Assembly: GCA_022985045.1 (NCBI GenBank)
Contig: CM040970.1
Coordinates: 22,561,062 to 22,625,061, forward strand
Source of the DNA: Macadamia tetraphylla
Lineage: Eukaryota > Streptophyta > Magnoliopsida > Proteales > Proteaceae
Reading direction: 5' to 3'
DNA length: 64,000 nt
Positions 1 to 10,724 of the stretch are shown here, piece by piece. Both the position numbers and the translations under genes were made by a program. The first letter of the stretch is position 1. Each line of letters starts with the position of its first letter. A model generated the notes under the pieces. It did not search any database. It had not been told where the DNA came from and worked only from the letters and a program-made list of their open reading frames with translations.

Positions 1-106
1 GTTTATACTCATTGTTAGAATTCCAATTTTATATGTTGGACACTGTTGACTGATCTACGGCATCATAGTGTTGCCTTTTTCTCAATTAGCATAATAATTA
101 TTTTAA

Positions 107-256
107 GAGAGGAGGTTAGGTATGCCGCCGAATTTCCTAGAGCTAGTGGCTCAACCAATAAGAGGGCTGGGATGGGGGGGTATAGGGGACTTTCCCAAGG
201 GGAGGAGAGAGATAGTACAGACCTGGGTATATCGACAGCATACCTAGCCTTTTCCC
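107..256. mobile_element. MITE, Mutator-like type, copy 1
   Basis: A 150-bp element with imperfect terminal inverted repeats: it starts gagaggaggttaggtatg and ends with the complement of that motif (catacctagccttttccc). It is flanked by a 9-bp near-direct repeat, ttattttaa at 98-106 and ttatttgaa at 257-265. It aligns along its whole length with the reverse complement of 23082-23232. A 9-bp target duplication and no coding capacity fit a Mutator-derived MITE. The short reading frame across it is not a gene. Confidence 0.85.
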
Positions 257-265
257 TTATTTGAA

Positions 266-1430
266 TTTCTGAAACTTAAATAAATTCCAACAAATAGGGA
301 AAAATATCTTTTGTTTTGATGATCTGGCCCGGCACTCATCTCAATACTAGGAAAATCTAGGACTCCAGGATGAGGATAAGGTGAGTCATCCACTTGTATT
401 GTCCTATACTATATTATCTATTGTACACTCTCATATATGTGACTCATCCATATGGCAAGTATAACAAACCACTTTTTATATCTTTTAATTCCTGATGCTT
501 ATTTAAGTTGGTTCACACTTTTACTTGAATTATGTGATCTAGTAGTACTAGATAATGTATGGAATAGCCTAAGGTAGAGTTCACCTACATCATACACTAC
601 TAGTCTAGGGTTAGAAGGCCTAAAATAGGCTGGATGACAAGTTTCAGGGGCTAACTTGGCCATACGGCCACCGAAACCCACCCTTGAGTATGCCTATAGA
701 AAACACAAGGTTCTGCGAACTTGGGCGAAACCATGCCCGAAACTGAGACCTCAAACCATGAGCTCACGTAAGGCCTTCCTGGTATTCCTCCAAGTATATC
801 TTTGTATACAATACAGCTTAAAAGCAATTCTCACAAACACAACCAAGATAAGCCAATAAAGACAGATGCCACCATGCACATGAATTTAATTTGTCAAGAT
901 ACCACAGTGAAGGAACCTTGAAGTTCTCCAATGCATTAACATCAAGGTCATCCACAGCTTTTGAGCTTCAGTATCAATATACTCATCAAATAATCCATAG
1001 GCAGGTTACTTAATATTAAGTGCTGTCAATAGTTCCATAATCTACAAGACCAGAGTTTACATGGACTGTTGGACCAGGCGGTTGGACTGTGACTCTGCTG
1101 AAAGGCAATTTTGGTCCCAGGTCATAGTTGTTCTTATTCTTTCGGAATGTTGAGTAATCAATGGACCATCCACTCCAACAACCTCAACAACAATTGCAGT
1201 ACTTGAACCAGTTAATTGGACTGCAACCTGAAGAATGTGTGCGTTCAAATTTATAAGCATTTGCATAAAAAGCATTAGAAGCAAGATCTGAACCCAACCC
1301 ATATTTTGCTATCAGTGCCTTTACATCACACGAAATGCTTTTGTAACAATAAATACTATATGTAACTGTAACTTTTATTCTAACTTTCAGACCACTAAAC
1401 TTCTTGGACCCACAGTAAAACCAGACCACC
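266..1430. other. Non-coding stretch, probably intron 3 of the RNFT-like gene
   Basis: No recognisable gene. The splice donor of exon 3 opens an intron at 1645 on the minus strand, and I could not find the expected next exon in 1-1645, so this stretch is probably intronic. Minus-strand frames at 1057-1432 are short and match no family I know. Confidence 0.4.
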
Positions 1431-1490
1431 AATCAACAACAACAAAGCCATATCCCAACTAAATGGGGTCGACTATATGGATTCATGCAA
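1431..1490 (-). mobile_element. RTE LINE 3' tail fragment (or RTE-derived SINE tail)
   Basis: Read on the minus strand, this short stretch contains ccatttagttgggatatgg followed by a (GTT)n run. It is the same tail that ends the RTE LINE at 17445-17505 (cccattcagttgggataagg, then a GTT run). Only the 3' end is present, which is typical of 5'-truncated LINE or LINE-mobilised SINE copies. Confidence 0.65.
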
Positions 1491-1645
1491 AAGACAAAAT
1501 ATTAATGATAATGACAGAAAAGAAAGGAGCACAGCATCAAAAAAACAAAAAAAACAAAACTCAGTAAACTGATTTAATGAAGACACTAATTATATAACTG
1601 GGAAGATATTTGTAGCCATAATCTAGGGAAAAGTCAACTCCATAC

Positions 1646-1814
1646 CATTCACCATTATCATGAATATAGCATGCCAGAAAGGTGGTATTGCTTTTGGAGG
1701 AAGCATGATCAATGGATATAGAAGATCTTCATTTCGAAACCACCAGTAAACACCAACCACGTGGAGCATGAAAACAATCGTGATGCCGATAAGGACAGAA
1801 ATTTTTCTCTCTCC
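1646..1814 (-). CDS. RNFT-like protein, exon 3
   Basis: Internal exon of 169 nt, minus strand. The acceptor is ctgcag just before 1814, and the donor is G|gtatgg with the intron starting at 1645. It begins in phase 0 with GERKIS, matching the phase-0 end of exon 2, and leaves in phase 1. It encodes a membrane segment (ISVLIGITIVFMLHVVGVYW), a short loop with MLPPKAIPPFW, and the start of another hydrophobic segment (HAIFMIMVN). From memory this matches plant RING finger and transmembrane (RNFT1/RNFT2-like) proteins, predicted membrane-bound E3 ubiquitin ligases. The remaining membrane region and the RING domain are expected in exons left of the window. Confidence 0.75.
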
Positions 1815-2065
1815 CTGCAGAAACCCATAATTTTCTTCTTTAAGAAAAGGAAAAAAAAGTGCATGTATTTTACGCACAAAATCCTATCAGCAAAGTGAAC
1901 ACTATAAATCATAGCAATAGAACAGAAAATAGAGGTTTTTCGGTCAGGGTCCATGGCGAAGGCCATGGAGGTTAGGTATTCTATATAACCCCTAGGTGTA
2001 CCAAAACATTAGATATGTTATCAAGGAGAGAGAATATATGAGACAAAGAGTGATGCAGAAAGAGG

Positions 2066-2222
2066 CCCACTTGGTCCAACAGTAAGAAACGAATTTGCAA
2101 CCTGATGGTCAAGCGGTCAAAATAGCCTCTCGACATTCTCGGGGTAAGGCTGCGTAGTTCTCACCTCCCCGGACCTCGCACATGTGGGAGCCTCGTGCAC
2201 CGGGTATGCCCTTCTTCTTTTT
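2066..2222 (+). mobile_element. Au-type SINE
   Basis: The 3' half has the conserved features I recall for plant Au SINEs: ggggtaaggctgcgta, ctccccggacctcgca, gtgcaccgggtatgccctt, and a terminal T run. The copy is flanked by the direct repeat agagtgatgca at 2047-2057 and 2223-2233, which extends further with mismatches and is a plausible LINE-type target duplication. The 5' tRNA-like part is diverged. Confidence 0.75.
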
Positions 2223-2547
2223 AGAGTGATGCAAAATAGAGGAACTCAAACCTCTTCCTCATGCTCCCTGCTGCTGCTGTTCTTTGTCTTTTTCAATTTT
2301 TTTTTTTTTTCATTTTTCTGACAACTGAGGCTACTGGTCTTTATATTCTTCATTTTTTAGAGGGGGGGGATTTCGGCCATTTGTGGAATCCATTATTGAC
2401 ACAGATTTCCAGCTGGTGAGTTGACAAGTCTGGAATACCATATAACTAAAAGCAGTGAAGCCCCAATCCGGATAGTATTAAGAATCAGGTGGGCACATTA
2501 AAGTTCACGTATTATTAAAGTAAAATAGTGATGTAGATCGAGCCTGC

Positions 2548-3340
2548 AAAAGAAGGGGGCTGTTGATTCCATCAAACCAGACCAGCAAGCTCCAACGTTG
2601 GCCCATCAATCCAACCCAAATCCAGAATTTACTGTTCACGTGAACAGTAATTTGGTCCCTTTTTTGTTTCCTTTTTGTGTTAACAAGTAGCCAAAGTTAG
2701 TTTTAATATTATAGAATAGTCCTTTATTGTCTTATGTTAGTTTCTAACTTATTATTACTTGGTTAGCAAGTTAGAAGTTAAGTTAGGAAATTTTTTCTAG
2801 TTTTAGTTTCTTAAGTTAGTTTCCTATCATGTAACTTAGGCTAATTTCCTTTTGAGTTCAGTTGTTAGTTTCTAATTCGGTTTAGCTTAATTAGCAAGTT
2901 AGACACAAATTAGAAAGTTTTATTTCAGTCCATTCATTTTTTTTTTTTTTCTGTTGTCTTTGTGTCAAAGCAATGTAAGGCTATTTGGCGCCCATCAATT
3001 AATAATGAAAAGACAGATTTGAGTGAAACAAAAAAAGATCGCTTATGTTGTTGTGTTGTGGTACGCAGTTAGGTGAGATACCCATTCACTAATTCTTCTC
3101 CCCCCTTCTGAACCCCTCCATCAAATTCCTTTTTGTCTTTGTTTTTTCCTTTCTTTTTCGGTGCTGTAAGATCATTATTAGACTTACAAGCACATCAGCA
3201 AGATCGAAGATCAAAAGGCAAACTTGCAGCCACAATCAAGCCAAACCTGTTAGGGTTTCGATGTACCATTCGAGTCCTCCTATCTTCCAGCCAGAAGATC
3301 AACTTCAGGCCCTCTTTTTAGGGTTGTTCAGGTGCATCAA
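2548..3340 (+). mobile_element. Possible 3' end of a degraded LTR element (polypurine tract plus LTR)
   Basis: A purine tract (caaaagaagggggc) ends at 2560 and is followed directly by tgttgattcc, the layout of a polypurine tract and LTR start. The following AT-rich sequence contains repeated ttagtttctaactt-like motifs, as in plant LTR U3 regions. The right border was not found, and no partner LTR was seen. It could also be ordinary intron sequence. Confidence 0.35.
2629..2650. repeat. 22-bp perfect palindrome centred on CACGTG
   Basis: The two 11-base halves are exact reverse complements, centred between 2639 and 2640. The centre is the G-box core CACGTG flanked by GTT and AAC. It lies in the U3-like part of the possible LTR at 2561-3340. 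It may be a transcription-factor site or simply a hairpin. Confidence 0.7.
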
Positions 3341-5220
3341 GAGGGGAATTCAACCAGAGTTTGGAGGCCATTCATGGATTGAAGCAGCTGCTACTGTGAA
3401 TCACCAAATAGTTTCCTTTTTCATTCCTCAAGCATAACTTCCCAAGCATCCATCAGTTGAGGCTCATCTTCTGAAGGATTCTTATGCAGCATATAAGGGA
3501 TCTTCCCTCCAATTTTGAGGATCATCCGATGCCAGAAACCCTAGTTTCTGAAGAATGGTCAAAAGTTTCCTAATTCATGTCGACAACATATCTCTCAATT
3601 CAACCATCGGAATTGTCTCATCTTTTGAGGGTTCATTGACCCATATGGGACCTCTTCATCTATTCCAAGTTTCAGCTCCATCTGAGCTACGCATTGTGGG
3701 TAATCGAAATCTTCTCTATTCCGCCAGAATTTCAGATCCTACCTGGGATTAGGATCACTTGCGATTCTAGTCTTACATCAAGTAGGTACAAGGACAAGGC
3801 AATATATAGGGTGAAAAACGAGATGACCTACTCGACAATAGTGTGCACTACCAATCAAGGCAGAAAAACAGTTTCACCTTTAACTTCCACATGTTCTTCA
3901 CCCACAAAATACTCAAGGTAGAAAAAGAGTGAACAGGCCCTCCATTCCCATGTTCATAGACAAAAATAAGGTAGAAAACGAGTGAACAGGCCCTCTGTTC
4001 CCATGTTCATAGACAAAAAGTAACAGGCCCTCTACATGAAACCCAAGCAGGAACTCACCATCTCCACTTGTCCAATTTTTAGTACTGGTAGTTCCAGAAA
4101 AGTTCTCAAGGTGTGGTATTTTCAGAGAGCTTAAAATACAAATCAAAACCTAATTCCCAACATCCTCATAGAGCATTAAAATGATCAGCAGATCCAAAAG
4201 GAACATTCAATAACATCATATAAAATGTTAGCATGCAGTTCTGAAGGATAATACATCATATCCATAGAAGTAGCTGATAATGATGTCTCCACAAACATTT
4301 TGAAGAACTTCAGTACCACAAATGCTCAGATATACCTTTCTAAGATTATTTTTACTATTCTTTTGCTATTTTAATTATTATAATATTATTATTATCATTA
4401 TTATCCTTTTTCCTTTTTTGGCAAGTCAAATTTCAGTGAGCCTTAGATTTCAGATTTTGGATGTTGTTCGGAGTTATCAAGTCTCAAGGAGACAACAGGT
4501 CCAAACACGGAGAGTTTCAGGGAATCCAATTTTCTCATTAGCAATTTCAGTTTCTTTTCAGCTTAATTCTTCGATTCTCTCTCCACTTTAAGTCAGCACT
4601 TTAGCTCTATCAATTGTAATTATTTGTAATTCCTTCCATAAGGATCCAACTAGGTTCACTTATCCTCTTTCTGCACACTCTAGCGTACAGGGTCCCCCAC
4701 CATCAACCACATTCCTTGATTTAATAAATAACTGACAAACTTATTGTTGAACTCAAAGGCTCACTAAGAGGGGGGTGAATAAGTGACACTCAAAAAATAC
4801 TTCTCCTAAACAAATTAGTCAACTTGCAACGTGTCACTATGATCACACATTCACACTACCCACACAAATGTCAAAGCAAGCAAATCATAGGGAAACAAAC
4901 CACAATGTGATGCAGATACAGTTGCATTTGAATGGTTGGACTAGCATGACCGGCTTTGGAAGCAAAGAGTTAAGAAGAACTGGTCTAGCCCAAGGTTTTG
5001 GTCCAACACGAGGTGGAAGTAATTAGTAGTAGTTCAAATTTTCTTTTTTTCACAGAGTAGGAACATAGGAGTTAGAATCAGTTTAGACCTTGTTTCTTTT
5101 TATGACTTGATTCCTAGTTGAGGCTAGTTTCTATTTCAGTTGGGTTCTAATTTTATGTCTTTATTTTCCTATATAATGATTGTAAGTTTACCTCCTAAGG
5201 AGGCTAATAGAAGTTTTTAG

Positions 5221-5717
5221 AACCCACAAAAAGGACCTACATATGGTCTTTATTGACCTAGAGAAACATACAATAGAGTTCCGAGAGAGCTAATTTGGCA
5301 TATCCTTGAGAAGAGGGGTCCAAGTAAATATGTAGGGTCCAAGTAAATATGTAGATAAAATTAAGGACATGTACGAGGGAGAGGTGACGACTGTCAAAAC
5401 GACAGAGGGGCAATGTAACGAATTTCCAATCACAATTGGGTTACACCAAGGATCTGCTCTAAGTCCCTATCGGTTTGCACTCATTCTGGATGACCTAACC
5501 AGGCACATACAAGACCAGGTTCTGTGGTGTATGCTATTTGCTGATGATATTGTGCTGATAAATGAAACTGTGGATGGGATTAATACTAAACTGGAGCTAT
5601 AGAGATCAAACTTGGAATCAAGAGGTTTTAGGTTAAGCAGAATGAAGACAGAGTATATGATGTGCCCCTTCAGTCAATCTAGAGGAGGGGAGGGAGCGAT
5701 GAAGCTTGGGGAATAGG
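5221..5717 (+). mobile_element. RTE LINE, reverse transcriptase part (left piece of a split LINE)
   Basis: Encodes an RTE-type reverse transcriptase fragment. It contains HMVFIDLE, then MYEGEVTTVKTT, FPITIGLHQGSALSPY and the catalytic CMLFADDIVLI, followed by RLSRMKTEYM. The 5' end is truncated. The reading breaks at 5713, where element A is inserted, and resumes at 16742 with the downstream LINE protein. The joined order is what the RTE family expects. The copy is dead (stops, insertion). Confidence 0.85.
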
Positions 5718-6257
5718 TGTTATACCCGAACCTTGAAACTCCTATTTTAATGTTCAGGTGCGGCACCAAAGGACATCAGTACCAGTGAGTACTAGGTTGC
5801 ATCCATCTTTTGCCGAGGAAGGAAGGGTGACCCCACTTGCACCTGCTACCCATGCTTAAGTAATTGGAAGGGATTCCGGACCCGAAGGGAAAGGTCAGTT
5901 GAACCTCACACACACTAGAAACCCTGGAGAAGGCCCCACTTAGACTGAGGAGAGATCTCCATACAAAGTGACCAGTTCAGCCTTCACCGGCTGATGGTCA
6001 CCGGCGGATGGAGCATCCACCGGTGAACACCATACGATGAGTGCACAAGCCAGTTTTGGGTTATTTCGCCGTGGGACCCGAGACCTCCCGATCGTGCATC
6101 CCAAACCCATCCACATTGATGGAACAAGGTGATAGGGAGTTGATTAATGTGGCGGGACATCTCGAAGTGGGCCCGTTAGTGCCGAATAGCGGAATAACCC
6201 GGTATTGGGTAAAAACCCATCAATTCCCCAAACAGCCCTTAGTGGGACTTAAGTGGC

Positions 6258-6265
6258 TATAAATA
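6258..6265 (+). promoter_or_regulatory. TATA box of element A 5' LTR
   Basis: TATAAATA, preceded by gtggc and followed by a pyrimidine-rich stretch, about 540 bp into the LTR. It is the best candidate for the LTR promoter. The corresponding part is missing from the truncated 3' LTR. Confidence 0.6.
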
Positions 6266-7431
6266 GGACTCTTACCATTCATTTCTTCTCCTACCAAAAT
6301 AGAAAAAGGAGAGGGAGAGCAAGGGAGGGAGATAAGCCCACATGCTTATCTCTCCACACACATACACACAAATCTCTCTCTCTTTTCCCTTTCACTCTTT
6401 ATTGGAAGTAGTGGAGACCCAACCAAATTCTACCTACCCAACCATAAAGACTACATAATGGGAGGAGGAAATTAGAGTAAGAGACCTACATTGGCAAGGT
6501 TATTCACTTAACCTTGGGTCTAAGGACAACTACTTATGAAACCCCTACCCAAAACCCTAGGATTTGGGAATTTGAGCAAATCCTCTATGACCTAACATCC
6601 TAACCTAATCCTAAGTAGGGAAAATGAAATTAAACCTATGTATGGTGGGTGAGAGTGATTTCATGAGCCATTAATGACCATTCCATGAGCTCAACCTAAG
6701 TCTTCCCCAATTTAGCTTAACCAAGACTTGTGTATATAGGAAATTGGGTGTATCTTGAAACCTAATGTTGATCCACTCACTAATTTCACAAAACCTAAGC
6801 TAAGTGAAGTGTGTGAGGATGCCCTCCATGAAAACCAACCCCAAAATCATAAAACCCAATTTGTAAACTATACAAAAGAGGGAGAAGGGAGGAATGGAGT
6901 TGGGAAATGACACCCCACTAAAAAATACGCATTTCCACCACCATACACAGGGGCCACAGGGCCAATAGGGCTGATCCAAGCAAGAAAACCCTGATTTAAC
7001 TTCACCAACTGATGGTCACCGGCTAGCCGGTGAAGGTAGGGACCATCCACATATGAAAATATTGCAGGATTTGCATCCCTTTAAGATTTGTCCACCGGTG
7101 AGCATCCACTGGTGAACCATTTTAAAGTTAATTTTTAATCCTTTTATTTGGGGCACGAGTCCTAGTGTCCCACTCCCCTATGGATAACCAAATAACCTAA
7201 AAAAAAACACTGTGCCCTAGGAGTGGAACCGAGAAGTGACGGGAGCACTCAACACGAAACTATCAACTATCTACCGCCATCTAGAACTCGAGGTGAGGGG
7301 ATTTTGTGTGCTTTTATGGAATGCTTGTATCATAATACATATGTGGATGAATTTTATCATTTTGCATATTATTATATTATTCCTTATGTAAAGTGTTGAT
7401 GTGGCATGAGAATGTGGATTATGATTGTGCA

Positions 7432-7715
7432 CGTGTGTGTGACTGGGATGCAGGGTGGCCTGTGGTGGGTTCCTACGGCACTGTATGCCCAGGGTGTGTG
7501 CGTGTGTATGTGGGCTGGGGTGCGGGGTGGCTAGGTTGGTGCGGTGACCTGCATGCTTTCGGGTGTGTGTATGTGTGTGTGTGTGTGACTGGGGTGCAAG
7601 GTGGCCAATGATTGGTGCCGGCGGCACTACATGCTCAAGGTGAGTGTGACTGGGGTGCAGGGTGGCCAACGGTTGGTGCCGACGGCACTGCATGCTCAGG
7701 GTGTGTATGTGTGTG
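7432..7715 (+). repeat. GT-rich minisatellite inside the element A LTR
   Basis: About four imperfect copies of a unit of roughly 60-70 bp containing gactggggtgcagggtggcc, a tggttggtgccggcggcac block and a (GT)n run. A parallel array occurs in the 3' LTR at about 14560-14850. Long frames through it, on either strand, are repeat translations and not genes. Confidence 0.8.
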
Positions 7716-8752
7716 TATGTGTGAGTATGATTGAATTGTGTTGTGACATACTAGAATGTATTGGGCTAAAATAACCACACTGGTGCTACAACCCTTGCCA
7801 ATAGGGGTTTACGTATTGGTTAATCCGCTCGTCCGATGGTCCGTGGTTGGGGACGATTTCCGGTGACTGAGGTGTGAAGATGCCAAGTCGTGACAGACCC
7901 TCACGCGATGTTTGATTCGGTGATGGGTATACCCTAAATGCGATGTTGGATTCGATGTAGCGGTATTATGGGAGGGTTATTAATAGAGGTTTGCCGGGTA
8001 ACAATGTGGTTCCGGAACCGGCACGCTCCTGACTCGTAAATAATTTGTATCGCTAGGGCCTGATAACGTACATTCATGACTAGGGATAACACCTATGTTG
8101 CAGTAGCACTTACACTCCCTTTGGACTTAGAAATTGTTGCTTAGAATTGTTTGATAATAAATGGATCATGTCATTGCATTCATATAATTGCATTCATATT
8201 GATATGGTCGGGCATGAATATTTATACTATTGCATCTTCTTGGATTGCCATGATTGCTTCTGTGTGTTACCCCTCACTGGGCTTCGTGGAAACTCACCCC
8301 CCGTTGTTGCTCTTTTTAGATGTTGATTCAGGAAACCCTTTGGAAGCTGTGATCGAGGTTCCGGCTCTCTACGGAGGTGACCTCTAGGATAAGGAGTTGG
8401 TTACCCACGAGGATGGATGCGTGTGCGATAATTGTGCATTTGGAGCACGATGAGGATGAGAGTATCATCTTCTATTTTTATTCTTTTTGTACTTAACAGA
8501 TGTAGCCCTATGGGGGCATAACTGTAATTATGATCTAGATGTGAAAACATTCTTTTTTTGTAAATATGGTAAATATCAATAGAAATCACCAATTGATATA
8601 TTTTGTTTATATTATAAGTATGTGATTTTAGAATCATTTCATAATCTTATGAACTTAAAGTACTGCATCGTGGATTCTAAATGGATTGTGGACAAGTGTG
8701 CATGTCCATGTCGCCAACCTTCAGGTGAGTGGAGGCGAGGTGTGACAACGAG

Positions 8753-8764
8753 TGGTATCAGAGC
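8753..8764 (+). other. Primer binding site of element A
   Basis: TGGTATCAGAGC, the classic 12-base match to the 3' end of initiator methionine tRNA, lies five bases after the 5' LTR. It fixes the orientation of element A as plus. Confidence 0.92.
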
Positions 8765-8861
8765 GTGATACTCTGCTTTAAGTCATAAACTTATGAAATG
8801 TTAGGACTACTGGTGATTAGGTTATATATAAAAGCTTAAATATAAGTACATAAATCATAGT

Positions 8862-10086
8862 TCACACATAGGAGACAAGTGGAGTAGTATCTGCCAGCTT
8901 GAAGTAAGTGTCCCACCTACAGGTCCATACCTCCAGATGACTGACCCTATCATCAATGCTGTCCAGACGGGCGTTCAGACCCCGAAAACCTGTTTCCATA
9001 GCTTGCATCACCTGATCCCAACTCACTACATCACTTGGTGCAGTCGAAGAAGCACCACCGGCATATTGAGATGAAGTGTAAGGAGGAGGTGGGGTGGTTC
9101 CCTTACGGCCTTGACACAATGGAGGTCCATCATCTTCACTATCCTCCCCATCTTCCTCGCTCTCCTCAGCCTCCTCGTCATTTTTCATATCCACATCCTG
9201 GTCACCTCCTATAGGGACCATTACCGGCACCCCCTCAGCATCACTACCATCATTAGGGTCAATCTTCATCTTCACTAAGGAGTGTAAATCAAAAGGATAT
9301 CTCTTGGCTCCATCTGTAGGCTCGTTAGCATAGGGACCCCAAAGTGTACAAAAATGCTAGTAAGGAGATTTCCATAAAGCAAATTTCCGTCCTTTGGGTA
9401 CTTGGCCCCAGTATGCCATATGACGCATCAACAGGTATGGGAGGTTGATCTGGAGACCCACATACAAGCAAAGGGTAACATAGGCCTGGAGAAGAGAAAC
9501 TTCATTGAAATGACCTCCAGCTGGTAATATGTTTAATTGAACTACCCTACAAAGCACCTTGGGTGTGGTCCTGAAGCGACTGAACCTAGTCCATCCACCA
9601 GTGGTTCCAGTCAACTGCCGACACATCTCATCTAAACTATCTTGGGCATGAAGGCTCCCCTTCTAGTCATGGGAGCACAATATACACTCTCTCCGGTGCT
9701 TGAAATCCCAGTAATAACACCAAACTCGGCTGTGGTGAAGGAGAGGTCTACTCCCACAACTCGGCTCGTGAGATGATAATCATTCTCCCCCACTTCCTCG
9801 CCCCTCAGATTGCAAAAGAACATTTGGACCAAGCGAGGATAACATCTGTTCCCCGGGTCCAAGAGCGGTGACCAACCCAGTGCCTGGAACCGCCTTGCTA
9901 TACCAAAGGAAGGCATCTGACCATATGCAATATTGCCTTCCCGGAATCCATAAGTTTACTTCCAAACACCCCCCATTTCTGCGCACTTTCCGCAAAGTTA
10001 AACCAAAATCTGTCAAAGTTGGGTTCTGGAGGAGCTGGAATCTGTCCAGCAACATTTCGACTGCGTGTGCCTCTTCTAAAACTCAT
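8862..10086 (-). pseudogene. Element A antisense ORF (plant transposon-type protein), decayed
   Basis: Minus-strand coding region between the primer binding site and gag, read away from gag. It starts at ATG 10086 (MSFRRGTRSR). The middle has FQALGWSPLL, MFFCNLRGEE and VVGVDLSF, then NILPAGGHFNEVSLLQAYV and LQINLPYLLMRHM. The C-terminal third is acidic (EEAEESEEDGEDSEDD) followed by a helical segment (METGFRGLNARLDSIDDRV). Two frameshifts (near 9905 and 9630) and one stop (near 9357) interrupt it. The same domain order and motifs occur in element B at 40923-42401, also antisense. It resembles the plant retrotransposon-borne 'putative plant transposon protein' family (PF20167 type, from memory). 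Function is unknown. Confidence 0.75.
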
Positions 10087-10088
10087 GA

Positions 10089-10255
10089 CTGCATACAAAC
10101 ACAACAAATATACATATCCAAATAAGTGTATACAAAAGGAAAGGCACATTTGGAAAGGATGCAAGAAATTTCACATAAATCCCTAGTTAGGGTTTCACAG
10201 GGAAGAAAATTTGGGGAAAATGGAAAATCTAGCAAAAATGGGGGGAAAACCTTAC
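10089..10255 (-). other. Predicted intron in the antisense leader of element A
   Basis: On the minus strand, the donor AAGAG|GTAAGG opens at 10255 and the acceptor TGTATGCAG closes at 10089, two bases before the ATG of the antisense ORF. The intron would be 167 nt with a T-rich 3' end. Element B has the same arrangement. This is a prediction from consensus sites only. Confidence 0.5.
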
Positions 10256-10390
10256 CTCTTGCACGAAATGTGGCGTGGATTGGTGGCAAAAATCACGGGA
10301 TGATGTTCTTCCAACCTTGGGAGAGCTCTCCGGTCGTTATTGGCAAGAAAAGGAAGAGATTATGGTGAAAATGGGAGTTCTCGGCCAGCC

Positions 10391-10400
10391 CTTTTAAAAG
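10391..10400 (-). promoter_or_regulatory. TATA-like box for the antisense ORF of element A
   Basis: CTTTTAAAAG lies about 135 bp upstream of the predicted leader donor and directly downstream (on the minus strand) of the CACCGG motif cluster. Element B has TTTTAAAA in the equivalent place. It is the best candidate core promoter for antisense transcription. Confidence 0.45.
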
Positions 10401-10410
10401 ACAATAAAAG

Positions 10411-10548
10411 TGTTCACCGGCTGGCCGGTGAAATAATTACCATCCACCGGTGAACACTTTAGGTGATTTTTCAGACCTTGCGGATCCATCCACCGGTGAA
10501 CTCACCGGCGGATGAGCATCAACCGGTAAGCATCCACCGGTGAAGGTA
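10411..10548. repeat. CACCGGTG-type palindrome cluster, element A internal copy
   Basis: Several copies of ttcaccgg, ccaccggtgaa and caccggcggatg are packed into 140 bp between gag and the antisense TATA-like box. The same motifs are clustered in the LTR at 5981-6030, 7001-7118 and 14111-14246, and are not seen in the rest of the element. CACCGGTG is self-complementary, so hairpins or paired protein sites are possible. Confidence 0.7.
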
Positions 10549-10724
10549 AAAAGGGTGAAAATTTCTTTCTATTCTTTATGTGTGGGTCCATTTTACATAT
10601 TTCCTTCCTTCAATAAGTGGACACGAAGGATGTGGGTGTCTGAGCCTAGAACATGTAAAGACTTGAATATGCATGCTCAATTGTACTAAGTTGCTTATGT
10701 TACCTCTTATACAGGAAAGTTCAT

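Larger units (their letters stand above)
5718..8747 (+). mobile_element. Element A: 5' LTR (3.03 kb), Tekay/Del-like Ty3/gypsy
   Basis: Starts TGTTATACCC and ends GGTGTGACA. It is followed after five bases by a tRNA-iMet-type primer binding site. The flanking five bases are atagg (5713-5717) on the left and acagg (16742-16746) after the 3' LTR. The sequence from 6415 onward is repeated at 13528-16741. An LTR of about 3 kb is unusually long but known for the Tekay/Del chromovirus branch. It carries a TATA box, a GT-rich minisatellite and two clusters of CACCGGTG-type motifs (5981-6030 and 7001-7118). Confidence 0.9.

Noticed and set aside
7271..7693. 140-residue minus-strand frame rich in His, Thr and Pro
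   Set aside because: It is the translation of the GT-rich minisatellite in the LTR of element A; the same array is repeated in the 3' LTR.
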